From Terriglobia bacterium (GTDB taxonomy: Bacteria > Acidobacteriota > UBA6911), in the NCBI GenBank assembly GCA_020072565.1, contig JAIQGI010000056.1:1-35971 (forward strand): a stretch of DNA of 35,971 bases, given 5' to 3'. Shown piece by piece: positions 8,101 to 15,550 of the stretch (positions are counted from its first letter, which is position 1; each line of letters opens with the position of its first letter). The position numbers and the translations under genes were made by a program. Under the pieces are notes generated by a model. The model was not told the origin of the DNA. It searched no databases and was given only the letters and a program-made list of their open reading frames with translations.

Positions 8101-8446
8101 CCGGCATCGGAAACCTGCGGCTTGTGCCACTAGCCGCTGATTGAACCGTCTGGATTCGGGAGCCGTTGGGTCCTCGGCGCCCACCTCTTTATCATCCGAG
8201 TTTCTCTCGCAATGTGGCAGCATGGCCAGGGCGCCGCCGCTTGCCATCGGCTCGATCTCGGTGATGTGGGCGTTGCCGTGAGTCAGTCATATCTGATCTC
8301 CTAAATATGCGAAATAAGTCCGCTACCATGCTGCTACCACTACGTCCCGTATCAGGAATCACCACGGACATACGCACTCACTCCTTTTTCTTGTCTTTGC
8401 AGGGGCTTGGGTCTTCCTGTGGTGTCTCAGTTTGCTGCGGAGGGAA
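8101..8446. other. Region between the hairpin and the tRNA half gene
   Basis: Holds only the possible basic peptide on the minus strand. Around 8320-8340 the triplet-like string CTACCATGCTGCTACCA repeats CTACCA, and nothing else stands out. The last bases before 8447 do not pair with the anticodon stem of the tRNA fragment and do not contain a tRNA 5' half. Confidence 0.4.
8192..8290 (-). CDS. Possible 32-residue basic peptide
   Basis: The minus-strand ATG at 8290 has a textbook AGGAG ribosome site 7 bases upstream (AGGAGATCAGATATG), and the frame runs 32 codons to TGA at 8192-8194. The peptide is very basic (MTDSRQRPHHRDRADGKRRR at its start) with no hydrophobic core, and matches nothing I recognise. 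It lies on the island side of the putative attachment site, where excision-control genes are often found, but it is too short to call an excisionase. It may equally be the head of a broken gene. Confidence 0.25.
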   Translation of the reverse strand: MTDSRQRPHHRDRADGKRRRPGHAATLREKLG

Positions 8447-8491
8447 TTCGTAATCAGGAGGTCCCCGGTTCAAGTCCGGGCGCTGGCTCCA
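8447..8491 (+). tRNA. 3' half of tRNA-Thr(CGU), probable attR site
   Basis: The 45 bases fit tRNA positions 32-76 without a gap: anticodon loop TTCGTAA (anticodon CGT), stem 3' strand TCAGG, variable loop AGGTC, T stem CCCGG with loop TTCAAGT and CCGGG, acceptor 3' strand CGCTGGC, discriminator T and encoded CCA. The bases before the loop (GGGAA) cannot pair with TCAGG, and no GCCAGCG 5' acceptor strand is found upstream, so the 5' half is missing. A copy cut at the anticodon loop is the classic scar of tyrosine-integrase insertion into a tRNA gene. Because the 3' half is copied at the far end of the insert, the inserted DNA should lie to the left and the intact gene beyond the left edge of the window (inference). 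Confidence 0.85.
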
Positions 8492-8666
8492 TGAGGCATT
8501 CAAGATTGTCTCACCTCACCTTCAGCGAGCCATCGAGCGCATCATCGACCTTTACACCGGCAAGTAGTCCGCCACATGGCAAAAAGGAGACACTCCTATT
8601 TCCATCTGTTGTGTTTTTATGGCTCGTGACAGATGTTCATGCGCGTGCGAGCGGCACCAGGACACC
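8492..8666. other. Short stretch after the tRNA half; possible tail of a lost gene
   Basis: A plus-strand frame ending at the TAG near 8566 reads HLQRAIERIIDLYTGK, which resembles the C-terminal end of TPR-bearing kinases or adenylate-cyclase-like proteins. Nothing upstream of it in frame is coding, so at best it is a broken tail. Confidence 0.25.
8580..8602 (-). terminator. Intrinsic-terminator-like hairpin for the gene at 8667
   Basis: On the minus strand AGGAG-TGT-CTCCT is followed directly by TTTTT, about 70 bases past the stop of the secreted protein gene. The stem is only 5 bp, extendable by A-T pairs, so it would be a weak terminator. Confidence 0.45.
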
Positions 8667-9539
8667 TCAAATCTCCAGCTTTCCCTTATAGATCATCTTC
8701 CTGAGATCGAATTTCACCTTGACCTGCTTGCCATTGATGCAGGTTTCAAACTGGAGTTCCTTGTCCCCGGGCGTGACGAAAGGAGTTCCATCAGGCAGCT
8801 TCCGGGAAAACTGGAACTTGGCGCCAAGCGTGTCCATGGCGGGGGGATCATAGCGAGTGACCGGAACGCGCTTTCCGTTCTTTGTTGATAGAAAAGTACA
8901 GCTCGTCAGATCTGATGACCGGAGGCGCATCAAGATTTCGGGCCGGGCCACCTCCTGCCAGCCGGGCTTCCAGCGCGCGGGTTCTATGCTGTTCATCTGG
9001 GGATTCCTGTCGCTGCCCATGCCTGAATGTCGCTGAACCTCATACTGACCGGGCAGCCAGCCTTGCACAAACTGCGTCAGAGTGATCGTGACGATGATGT
9101 TCTCATCGTCCCCCTTTACCAGTATGTCGTTCGGGTTTCCATCCATCAACTCCTTCAACCGGGCTTGCCTTATCATTTCCACATTGCCAGGCTTTCTTTC
9201 CCCAACCTTGATCGTTGCTTCAGCACCAGGCTCGTACGCTGTACCGACGGCAAAGGAGATCATTGTCAGCAGAGCTTCCCTCACGGGCCGAGCCGTCAGC
9301 AGGCGAATGCGGTAATTCACGGGCCAGTTGGCTTGCAGGCCAGCTGCTGTCAGACTTTCATGTTCTGCTTTCTTTAATTGCATCACGCTGAGACCTACCC
9401 AGGGGGAATTGTTCAGGATCTGATCTGCCTGCTCCTCCGACCAGTCCGCATATGGCTTCCGTTCCCACCACTGCTGCGCCATCAAGATGCAGCTGAAAAA
9501 GAGGGCGAACAGAATCAGAAAAATGAGTTTTCGTGCCAT
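8667..9539 (-). CDS. Secreted protein with KPYxDWSEEQAxxIL N-terminal motif
   Basis: 290 residues. AAGGAG lies 8 bases before the ATG. A signal peptide covers about 1-21 (cleavage after LMA). The mature protein starts with a Trp-rich segment, QWWERKPYADWSEEQADQIL, followed by NNSPWVG. I remember this arrangement from a group of secreted acidobacterial proteins with no assigned function. The middle (about 70-130) is helical (RPVREALLTMISFAVG), and the C-terminal half has beta-type strands ending in KVKFDLRKMIYKGKLEI. No enzyme motif or metal site is evident. It is the first gene to the right of the tRNA-Thr fragment and may be the first gene of the original chromosome there. Confidence 0.7.
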   Translation of the reverse strand: MARKLIFLILFALFFSCILMAQQWWERKPYADWSEEQADQILNNSPWVGLSVMQLKKAEHESLTAAGLQANWPVNYRIRLLTARPVREALLTMISFAVGTAYEPGAEATIKVGERKPGNVEMIRQARLKELMDGNPNDILVKGDDENIIVTITLTQFVQGWLPGQYEVQRHSGMGSDRNPQMNSIEPARWKPGWQEVARPEILMRLRSSDLTSCTFLSTKNGKRVPVTRYDPPAMDTLGAKFQFSRKLPDGTPFVTPGDKELQFETCINGKQVKVKFDLRKMIYKGKLEI

Positions 9540-9835
9540 GGTGCCACTCCTTGTCTGAGGACTAATTGCTCAAACCACCACGCACTGAATCCACTTCATT
9601 AGATAGCGTTAGGATAACCAGGGTTCATGAGTAGTATAATGCATTTTAGGATCAGAGCCTGTCGCGTGCCAAGATCGGATACGGACCCAGCGAAAATTTT
9701 GTTGCGCGGATGGAAGGCGGGGTATGCCCGCTCAGGTGCCGGGAGGTGCTTCCGGGGCTGGGGGGCGTAGTTTCCGGTTATGCCGTCATACCCCCACAAT
9801 GCTGATGATACGTATGCCATCCTGAAGAACTCCGG
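9540..9835. other. Gene-free gap of about 300 bases
   Basis: No supported gene. A 73-codon minus frame (9599-9820) has no ribosome site and no protein-like character. Composition is lower in GC than the flanking genes. Confidence 0.45.
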
Positions 9836-10321
9836 TTACTTCCAAGGTATCCCAGAGGGAACCTCAGCAACCCGTAGGACACTCGTTACTGATATCATAT
9901 AATCGAAACTGCCCATATGGCCGTAGCGGGTATGGCCCTTTCGAAGCTTCTCCTGTATCCATGGCGGCAATTTGGAATCGATCTTATATGGTTCAGGGCC
10001 ATGAAAAAATCCTTCAAAGGTAACATTTGCCCGCCTATTCTTTTTAAGTATTGCATCCAGTTCCCTTGTTAGTCCGACGATGTGCGGGTCAAATTCGACA
10101 TCTATTAGATTCTCGTCAGGAATACCGGGATCGTAAAGCCATGCTTGTTCTCTGCCTACTGCGAAGATCGCATCAATTCGTATCTTTTGCCCGTTGTATT
10201 CTTGCCATTTGGCTACGCAACTGCGAATGCTTACTCTGTCCTGGCGATAGCCATGATTGGCGCAGGAGAACAACATAGCCGGTGAGGCGGCAAGCATCAA
10301 GAAATGCAGATAGTATCTCAT
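9836..10321 (-). CDS. Small lipoprotein with an OB-fold-like core
   Basis: 161 residues. The N-terminus has a signal peptide with a lipobox-like LFSC (Cys about residue 20), so it is probably a lipid-anchored envelope protein. The stretch WQEYNGQKIRIDAIFAVGRE, then AWLYDP and later ANVTFEGFFHG, resembles the strand pattern of small OB-fold (tRNA_anti-like) lipoproteins that pass on 'xGxxVxxxGxxxxG' motifs. No clear ribosome site precedes the ATG, and the gene is AT-rich compared with the neighbours, which could mean recent acquisition. Function unknown. Confidence 0.6.
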   Translation of the reverse strand: MRYYLHFLMLAASPAMLFSCANHGYRQDRVSIRSCVAKWQEYNGQKIRIDAIFAVGREQAWLYDPGIPDENLIDVEFDPHIVGLTRELDAILKKNRRANVTFEGFFHGPEPYKIDSKLPPWIQEKLRKGHTRYGHMGSFDYMISVTSVLRVAEVPSGIPWK

Positions 10322-10593
10322 CGGATTTCGTGAACTACGTTACGCGCGCTTACATGCCCTTAATATGTGGCGCGCTATGCCACCCCAAGCAGTCCCTAAG
10401 AGCTGCATTTTCGCGCCAACGATCGGATGCCATCATACTGCCGATTTCCCTTTATTTCACTCCCATTTACAGGAAAAGTCTGTGTCAATTGTGGTATAGT
10501 GACGTTATCGTACATCATCATTTCCACAGCACCCATTCATTTCTCATCCGAATTCTGATTTAAGCCGGGAGCGTTACCCAGCATGATCCGGGT

Positions 10594-11343
10594 TTACCAT
10601 TTTTGTTTCAGCTCGGTTATGCGTTTGGCGTAGCTTTCGGAGAGGCAATCCACCCACAATTTATAAATTGTGCAGCGTTTTTCACGCTCAATGCGCCATT
10701 GAAGCTGCTGTGCTTGGAGGATCCGCCGCTCATCCGATGATAGCCCTTGCATCCTTTCGCGGTATATTTGCCCAAGCTGAACGTCCATGGCAGCCAACGC
10801 AGGCGAGTAGCAGATCGCTCGATCCATTTCGGTTGTGGCCTTAGCACAGTCATAACTGGTCTGGAACGGTCCCTCGACCTTCAGATGGTCTACTAGGAAT
10901 CCTCTCCGACTCCAGTTGTACCAGACGACGAGAGGATTTTCGCGATCGGAAGTATCCTTCCATCGGGCTACGAGCTTCCGATCTTCCACGGTTAGGCTGT
11001 AGTTTCTATTGCCGAAAAGAGGAATCTTGTTGCTTCTAAACGGGAGATCTCTCAGCGGAAGCTCGGCTATCTTTCCATTCGCTGCGCGCGTATAGACTGA
11101 GTGAACGTCAGGTCCGCCAGTGCCAGCGGCGCAGGTTGATGCGACAGTCACTGCTTCGTCCTGGCCATCGCCATCAAAGTCGAAGTATTCAAGATGGTGA
11201 ATTACAGTTTTATCAATATCTTCGCAACCGAGAGGTGTGACAATACGCTTGAGTTCCGCTTCGGAAATGGTTGTCGCCAATCTTTGCTCTGCAAGGACCG
11301 GCACTAAAAAGAAAAGAAAAACAGGGATATTTAGAATCCACAT
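10594..11343 (-). CDS. Secreted protein with LprI (DUF1311) C-terminal domain
   Basis: 249 residues. Signal peptide about 1-19 (IPVFLFFLVPVLA). Middle part carries a D-x-D-G-D-G loop (FDFDGDGQDEA, about 54-64), the calcium-type loop found in FG-GAP/VCBS-like repeats, and a beta-rich domain to about 160. The C-terminal 164-248 fits LprI-type lysozyme-inhibitor domains: SYDCAKA, then DRAICYSPALAAMDVQLGQIYRERM, WRIEREKRC and CLSESYAKRI, with four cysteines (166, 178, 224, 233) placed for two disulphides. In Mycobacterium LprI inhibits lysozyme; here the fused N-terminal domain makes the role uncertain. The ribosome site is weak. The domain assignment is firm, the function inferred. Confidence 0.75.
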   Translation of the reverse strand: MWILNIPVFLFFLVPVLAEQRLATTISEAELKRIVTPLGCEDIDKTVIHHLEYFDFDGDGQDEAVTVASTCAAGTGGPDVHSVYTRAANGKIAELPLRDLPFRSNKIPLFGNRNYSLTVEDRKLVARWKDTSDRENPLVVWYNWSRRGFLVDHLKVEGPFQTSYDCAKATTEMDRAICYSPALAAMDVQLGQIYRERMQGLSSDERRILQAQQLQWRIEREKRCTIYKLWVDCLSESYAKRITELKQKW

Positions 11344-11409
11344 ATGAGCTCAGAGAAGGTTACTCCGGGGCCTCCCCGCGATAAATTGCGACACTCCCGA
11401 CGTGGCTCC

Positions 11410-11979
11410 CTATTTCTTCTTATACTTGAACGTCACTGGCGGCGCGCTTTCGATGTCGATGAGGGTCACGACCACGAGCTGCTTCTCCTCGATGGACAGC
11501 AACTGCGTAAACGTATGCAAACCCGTCGAACTGGTGATCTCGAGCGTGTCACCATTCCACTTTGCTGTCACGGGGATCTCTCGGCGCGGATTGGTGGGGC
11601 CGCCTTTAAAAGTGGCAGCGAATGAGTCGATCACCGACGTCTGACGGCCGTCCAGGTGCAGCGTTACAGCCGGAGCCGGTGTCGGGCGTGAGGCGAGGTG
11701 TGCCTTGTCAACCGTCAGCATCTGCCCCTTCTGGACGATCGTACATTCGGTCCCACAGTTGAAGGCGGCCCCGCTGACCGTGGTGCTCGTCGTATGAACT
11801 TCGCCGCTCGCTTGAGGCGTTCCAGGCCTTCCTGTCCCGCGGCCACCCGCAAAGGCTGTGGCCGTGACGAGCACCCAATGGCCTGAGAGATCCGGCGGAC
11901 GCTGTGCTGCCCCTGAAAGGGGCACGAGAACTGCCACGGCAACCAGGCTTGCTACGATCTCCCTGAACATCTTCGACAT
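11410..11979 (-). CDS. Small secreted protein of unknown function
   Basis: 189 residues from the ATG at 11979. An ATG 6 bases earlier (11985) abuts the AAAGGAG ribosome site and leaves no spacing, whereas 11979 has the normal 6 bases. Signal peptide about 1-25 (LVAVAVLVPLSGAAQ). The mature protein starts PPDLSGHWVL, a lipocalin/calycin-like opening shared by many secreted acidobacterial proteins, and continues as beta strands with a pair of Cys (NCGTEC). The repeated 'WNGDTLEITSSTG' and 'KQLVVVTLIDI' strands also fit an eight-stranded small-barrel fold. It lies just downstream of the ADOP permease gene on the same strand. Function unknown. Confidence 0.65.
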   Translation of the reverse strand: MSKMFREIVASLVAVAVLVPLSGAAQRPPDLSGHWVLVTATAFAGGRGTGRPGTPQASGEVHTTSTTVSGAAFNCGTECTIVQKGQMLTVDKAHLASRPTPAPAVTLHLDGRQTSVIDSFAATFKGGPTNPRREIPVTAKWNGDTLEITSSTGLHTFTQLLSIEEKQLVVVTLIDIESAPPVTFKYKKK

Positions 11980-12028
11980 GTTCATCTCCTTTCAATTTAA
12001 TCGTCAATCGCCTGCCCGCCCAAATGTC

Positions 12029-14695
12029 TCAGGTTGCGCGAAGCGCGTCGCAAGGATTCGTTCGCCGGAGGCGCCACGCGGCTGCCAGTGCCGCAATCGT
12101 GGCACAGCTCAGCATTGTCACCGCCACCAGCAGGTAGGTGACAGCGTCCAAAGCGCTGATTCCGGCAAGGAGAGCCGCAAACACCTGGGACACGATTCCA
12201 GCAAGAATGAGCCCGGCGGCAACGCCGGCCGATACGGGAGCCAATGCGGCGGCGAGTCCGCGGCGCACCAGGTGCGACATGTCCGCGCCCAAGGCAAGCC
12301 GTATACCGAATTCGCGTCGCCGGGACTCGGCGAGATAGGCCACGAGGCCAAACGCGCCGCCAACACCCAGAAGCAGCGCCGCCAGACCGAATCCGGAGAA
12401 GAACCACGCTCCCAGCCGCTGGCGGCCGATATCGCGAGCGATCACCTCTTTGCCTGTCGCCACTTGAACGACCTCTCCCTTGATCGTCCGGCGGACCATC
12501 CCCGCAACCATCTCGGGGTGGTCGGTCCGTATTACCAGGTTGGTAACAGGCAGCACGGGCCTGTATGGTTCAGCCGTCACGATGACACCGCTGCCAGGTT
12601 GCGCCAATGACCCGAACGCCAGGTCGGGAGCGATCCCAACGACGACATAGGCCCCGCCCCCTCTCCGCAGTGGCATCTGGAGCGTCCGGCCCAGTGCGCC
12701 TCCGTCCGGCCACAGCCGCTCGGCGAGCGACCGGGTGATCACGGCCGGACGAGGGGCCGATGTAATATCTGCCGCGTTCAACGGCCGGCCTGCGAGGATC
12801 GGGACGCCGAGGGTAGACAACAGATTTGGACTGCCGCCCAACGTACCAACCAGCAGTTGGTACTCGTGATCCTGCACCCTTACCGTCCTGGGATTGCTCC
12901 GACTCCTCAAGGAATCCGGACTTATCGGTGAAATACCCTCTGCCACCTCGCTCGCACCGGGCAATTCGCGAAGGGCTGAGGTCAATCGCGCCGCGCGTTC
13001 GGCAACGAGAGCGTCCACCCGATCAATGTCGAAGTCTCGCAGGCTGGCCTCCGGCAAGCGCTCTTGAACCGACACGAACACCGTTCGGTCAACGTCGAAG
13101 CCGGGCGCCCTCCCGAATCCATAGTTCACGGCCCTGACAAAGAGACCGGCAGCTACCATGACAATGATCGTCGCGCACACCTGAAGGGCGAGAAGTGTCT
13201 GGCGCACGCGGTGGGACGCCCGCGAAGTCGTGGAGGGACCCGATAGCACCTCACCTGCCAGGCGAAGGCGCGTCGAATGGACGACAGGCCGCGCTGCGGC
13301 CACGAGAAGGGTTAAGACCGTTGCAATGATCGCCACCGCACACACACGCCAGTCGATCGACAGGTCCAGCCTGCCGATGTCAACGCCTCCCGGCAAGCCC
13401 AGCGCAGGCACCACTCGCGATCCGAGAATGGCGACCAGGATTCCGCCTGCGCTTCCCGTTACGCCGATCCACGACAACTCTCGCACCAGCTCAAAGACGA
13501 GCCGCCAGCGCTCTGCGCCCAGCGTGACCTTGAGCGCGAGCTCGGGCCGGCGTCGCTCGTAGTGCACCAGAACCAGCGCCGCGAGCGTCGCACATCCGCC
13601 GAGGAGCACGAGCAGGGCCAGCCCGGAGACCACGAGGAAGGCGTTGCCCTCGTGGATCCTGAACGTCCGCGTATCCGGCGAGCCGTAGACCTCGCTCAGC
13701 GGAGTAACCGTTGGCAGAGAATCCTGAGGGAGCCTCGACAACACCCTCGCTAATTCTTCTCGCCCCCCCGGTACCTCCATCAGCTCGCGATACCGCCGTT
13801 GCACCATCGTCGCGGTCTGGCCGGGCCCGAGCCGGCCAAAGACCATAAGTCCCGGCGGATCCCCCTTCCATCGGCCAGGCGCGAGGCGACGTACGAGACT
13901 GGTCTGGATCCACAGGTCCGCCTGCTCCCCGCGGCGTGCGCCTCCGAAGCCCCGCGGCGCAACCCCGATGACCCTGATCTGGAGTGGCTTTGCGGGCAGG
14001 ACCGCACCGATCACGTCGGGGCGGCGTCCGAAGGAGCGCGACCAGAGACGGTCGCTGATAATCGCGACCGCTTCGGCGCCGTCCCGCTCGTCTTCGGGCG
14101 TGAAGTCCCTGCCGCGGATGGTCAGACCCAATACCCTGAAGTAGCCGGACGTGACACCAAGCGTTTCAGGGATCTGGCCCTCGATTTCGATCTGAGGGCG
14201 AAGCGCGGCGGAAAGGTCGGTGGTTTCTACTTGACCGGCAACACCACCCGTAAAAATCCTAAGCGTCGGTTGCTCGAGAGTCGTAGGGGTCCCGAATGGA
14301 TGCAGGATGGTCACGACGCGTTCGGGCTCAGGGAACGGTAAAGGGCGAATCCAGAGCGCGTTGACCACGGTGAACACCAGCAGGTTGATTCCGACCGCCA
14401 CCGCCAGCACAAAGGTCGACACAGCGGCGTACCCGCGGTGGGTGCTGAACAAGCGGGTCAAGCTTCGCATATGGCCTCCTTCCAATCCCCTGAACCCGGT
14501 CGCACAACAATTGAACTCGTCGCGAATCCCATGCGCAACCGCCGCGAGCAGCTCCCAGGCGTACCAAAACTGGGCCCCGAACCATCCGAGGGATGACTTC
14601 GGACGAGAACGGTACTCCTGCTCGAGGTCGCCGAGGATGGCCTCGCCATCGTCCCGGCGGATTGCCATAAGCAGCCAATTCAGGGGGTGACGCAC
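12029..14695 (-). CDS. ADOP-type FtsX/MacB permease
   Basis: 888 residues, GTG start at 14695 with GAGG 9 bases upstream overlapping the padR stop. The N-terminus has the small soluble prefix seen in these proteins (ILGDLEQEYRSR, about 20-31), then a first span (about 88-114), a MacB-like periplasmic domain, three spans with an FtsX core about 350-480, a second periplasmic domain (YQLLVGTLGG, then AGRPLNAADI), and three final spans about 770-880. This duplicated layout without an ATPase is the 'acidobacterial duplicated orphan permease' type (TIGR03434). Such genes usually follow a PadR regulator, as here. No ATPase gene is nearby. Role is probably export of, or response to, envelope-active compounds, but no substrate is known. 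Confidence 0.92.
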   Translation of the reverse strand: MRHPLNWLLMAIRRDDGEAILGDLEQEYRSRPKSSLGWFGAQFWYAWELLAAVAHGIRDEFNCCATGFRGLEGGHMRSLTRLFSTHRGYAAVSTFVLAVAVGINLLVFTVVNALWIRPLPFPEPERVVTILHPFGTPTTLEQPTLRIFTGGVAGQVETTDLSAALRPQIEIEGQIPETLGVTSGYFRVLGLTIRGRDFTPEDERDGAEAVAIISDRLWSRSFGRRPDVIGAVLPAKPLQIRVIGVAPRGFGGARRGEQADLWIQTSLVRRLAPGRWKGDPPGLMVFGRLGPGQTATMVQRRYRELMEVPGGREELARVLSRLPQDSLPTVTPLSEVYGSPDTRTFRIHEGNAFLVVSGLALLVLLGGCATLAALVLVHYERRRPELALKVTLGAERWRLVFELVRELSWIGVTGSAGGILVAILGSRVVPALGLPGGVDIGRLDLSIDWRVCAVAIIATVLTLLVAAARPVVHSTRLRLAGEVLSGPSTTSRASHRVRQTLLALQVCATIIVMVAAGLFVRAVNYGFGRAPGFDVDRTVFVSVQERLPEASLRDFDIDRVDALVAERAARLTSALRELPGASEVAEGISPISPDSLRSRSNPRTVRVQDHEYQLLVGTLGGSPNLLSTLGVPILAGRPLNAADITSAPRPAVITRSLAERLWPDGGALGRTLQMPLRRGGGAYVVVGIAPDLAFGSLAQPGSGVIVTAEPYRPVLPVTNLVIRTDHPEMVAGMVRRTIKGEVVQVATGKEVIARDIGRQRLGAWFFSGFGLAALLLGVGGAFGLVAYLAESRRREFGIRLALGADMSHLVRRGLAAALAPVSAGVAAGLILAGIVSQVFAALLAGISALDAVTYLLVAVTMLSCATIAALAAAWRLRRTNPCDALRAT

Positions 14696-14705
14696 AATTC
14701 GCGCC

Positions 14706-15026
14706 TCAGTAGTTGAGATCTCTGATGCCTTCGGCCATCCGGATGATCGCCGCGTGCGTGGCTTTCAGCGCGGCCCTGCCGCGCGCGGTGAGCGCGACGT
14801 GCTTCTTCGCGCGTCCTCCCCGCACGGCTTCCGGTTGGCCCTTGAAGGACCGCACCAGCCCCTTGGCTTCGAGCCGGCGAATCGTGCTGTAGATCGCGCC
14901 GAACGATGCGTTGCGCCCGGCGCGCTCCATAAGGATCTGCCGGATCGTCACGCCATAGGCATCCTCGCCCAGGCGCGCAAGCGCCAGCAGGACGAGCTGC
15001 TCGAATTCGCCGAGGTATTCAGCCAC
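14706..15026 (-). CDS. PadR-family transcriptional regulator, leaderless
   Basis: 106 residues from a GTG at 15026 (VAEYLGEFEQLVLLALARLG is the family's usual opening); an upstream in-frame ATG at 15065 would add 13 unrelated residues. It is a winged-helix protein: AYGVTIRQIL, FGAIYSTIRRLEAKGLV (recognition helix) and a wing with GGRAKKHVALTARGRAAL. The promoter at 15034-15062 would start transcription almost at the GTG, so the message is leaderless, which agrees with the lack of a ribosome site. The stop is 10 bases before the permease GTG; the two form one operon. PadR proteins usually repress their own operon until a small molecule binds. Confidence 0.9.
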   Translation of the reverse strand: MAEYLGEFEQLVLLALARLGEDAYGVTIRQILMERAGRNASFGAIYSTIRRLEAKGLVRSFKGQPEAVRGGRAKKHVALTARGRAALKATHAAIIRMAEGIRDLNY

Positions 15027-15033
15027 GCCACGT

Positions 15034-15062
15034 AATTTACTGTACAATGCACATAAAATCAA
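15034..15062 (-). promoter_or_regulatory. padR promoter with overlapping TGTACA dyad
   Basis: On the minus strand TTGATT (15062-15057), 17-base spacer, TAAATT (15039-15034), 7 bases before the GTG. The spacer includes ATTGTACAGT, a dyad around TGTACA like the half-sites of known PadR operators (ATGTACA-type), directly against the -10 box; probable site of autorepression (inference). Confidence 0.6.
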
Positions 15063-15088
15063 CATGATCTTCCTGAGGCGATCATTCT

Positions 15089-15520
15089 CTACGATATGGA
15101 GGGGACAAGCTCGGCAGCTGGCGTATCAGGCTGCAATGATGGAACCACGGACCGGCCGGCGGATCCTGAAGCTCGCTCTCTGCTTCTCGCGGCGGTTGAG
15201 GTCCGATTGAATCCCTGAATTGAGTTTCCCGGTGATAGGAGAGAAAGCCCTCGGCGAACTGCAGGGGGATATGGGAATCGGATTTCTGTCCAGGAGATAG
15301 AGCCGCTCGAATACGATTTGCTTCTCAATGTTTTGAATATTACTCGACCTCCAGGTCGCAGGACGCGATCGATTTTGGAAAGAGCGTCCTTCGGCCTGAA
15401 AAAGTGATGGAGGACTGCTACCAAAGTTATGGCGTCGTAGCTCCCGTCATCCCAAGGCAGGCAGTCTTCTGCATCCGCTGCGCGCAAATCTGCCATGGTT
15501 CCGGCTTTCGAAAATTAGGC
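15089..15520 (-). pseudogene. Broken SAM-dependent methyltransferase remnant
   Basis: The minus frame from about 15520 reads FSKAGTMADLRAADAEDCLP, then DGSYDAITLVAVLHHF and LSKIDRVLRPGGRVIF: the middle of a class I methyltransferase (motifs II and III). The SAM-binding glycine motif I is missing because an in-frame TAA lies just upstream, and after GGRVIF the coding character moves to other frames (VFERLYLLDRNPI in one, LQFAEGFLSYHRETQFRDS in another), which indicates at least two frameshifts. The first ATG at 15496 gives 135 residues that would not fold as a methyltransferase. It lies 30-odd bases after the glycosyltransferase stop on the same strand, so it once may have modified the same glycan or lipid. 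Confidence 0.65.
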
Positions 15521-15550
15521 AGGTCGACCATGATTGTGTGCCTCAAAATT

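Noticed and set aside
8510-8566. HLQRAIERIIDLYTGK as the end of a TPR protein
   Set aside because: Only 20-odd residues match and nothing upstream is in frame, so it is noted only as a possible remnant.
9599-9820. A 73-codon minus frame between two genes
   Set aside because: No ribosome site, no conserved features and odd composition; treated as noncoding.
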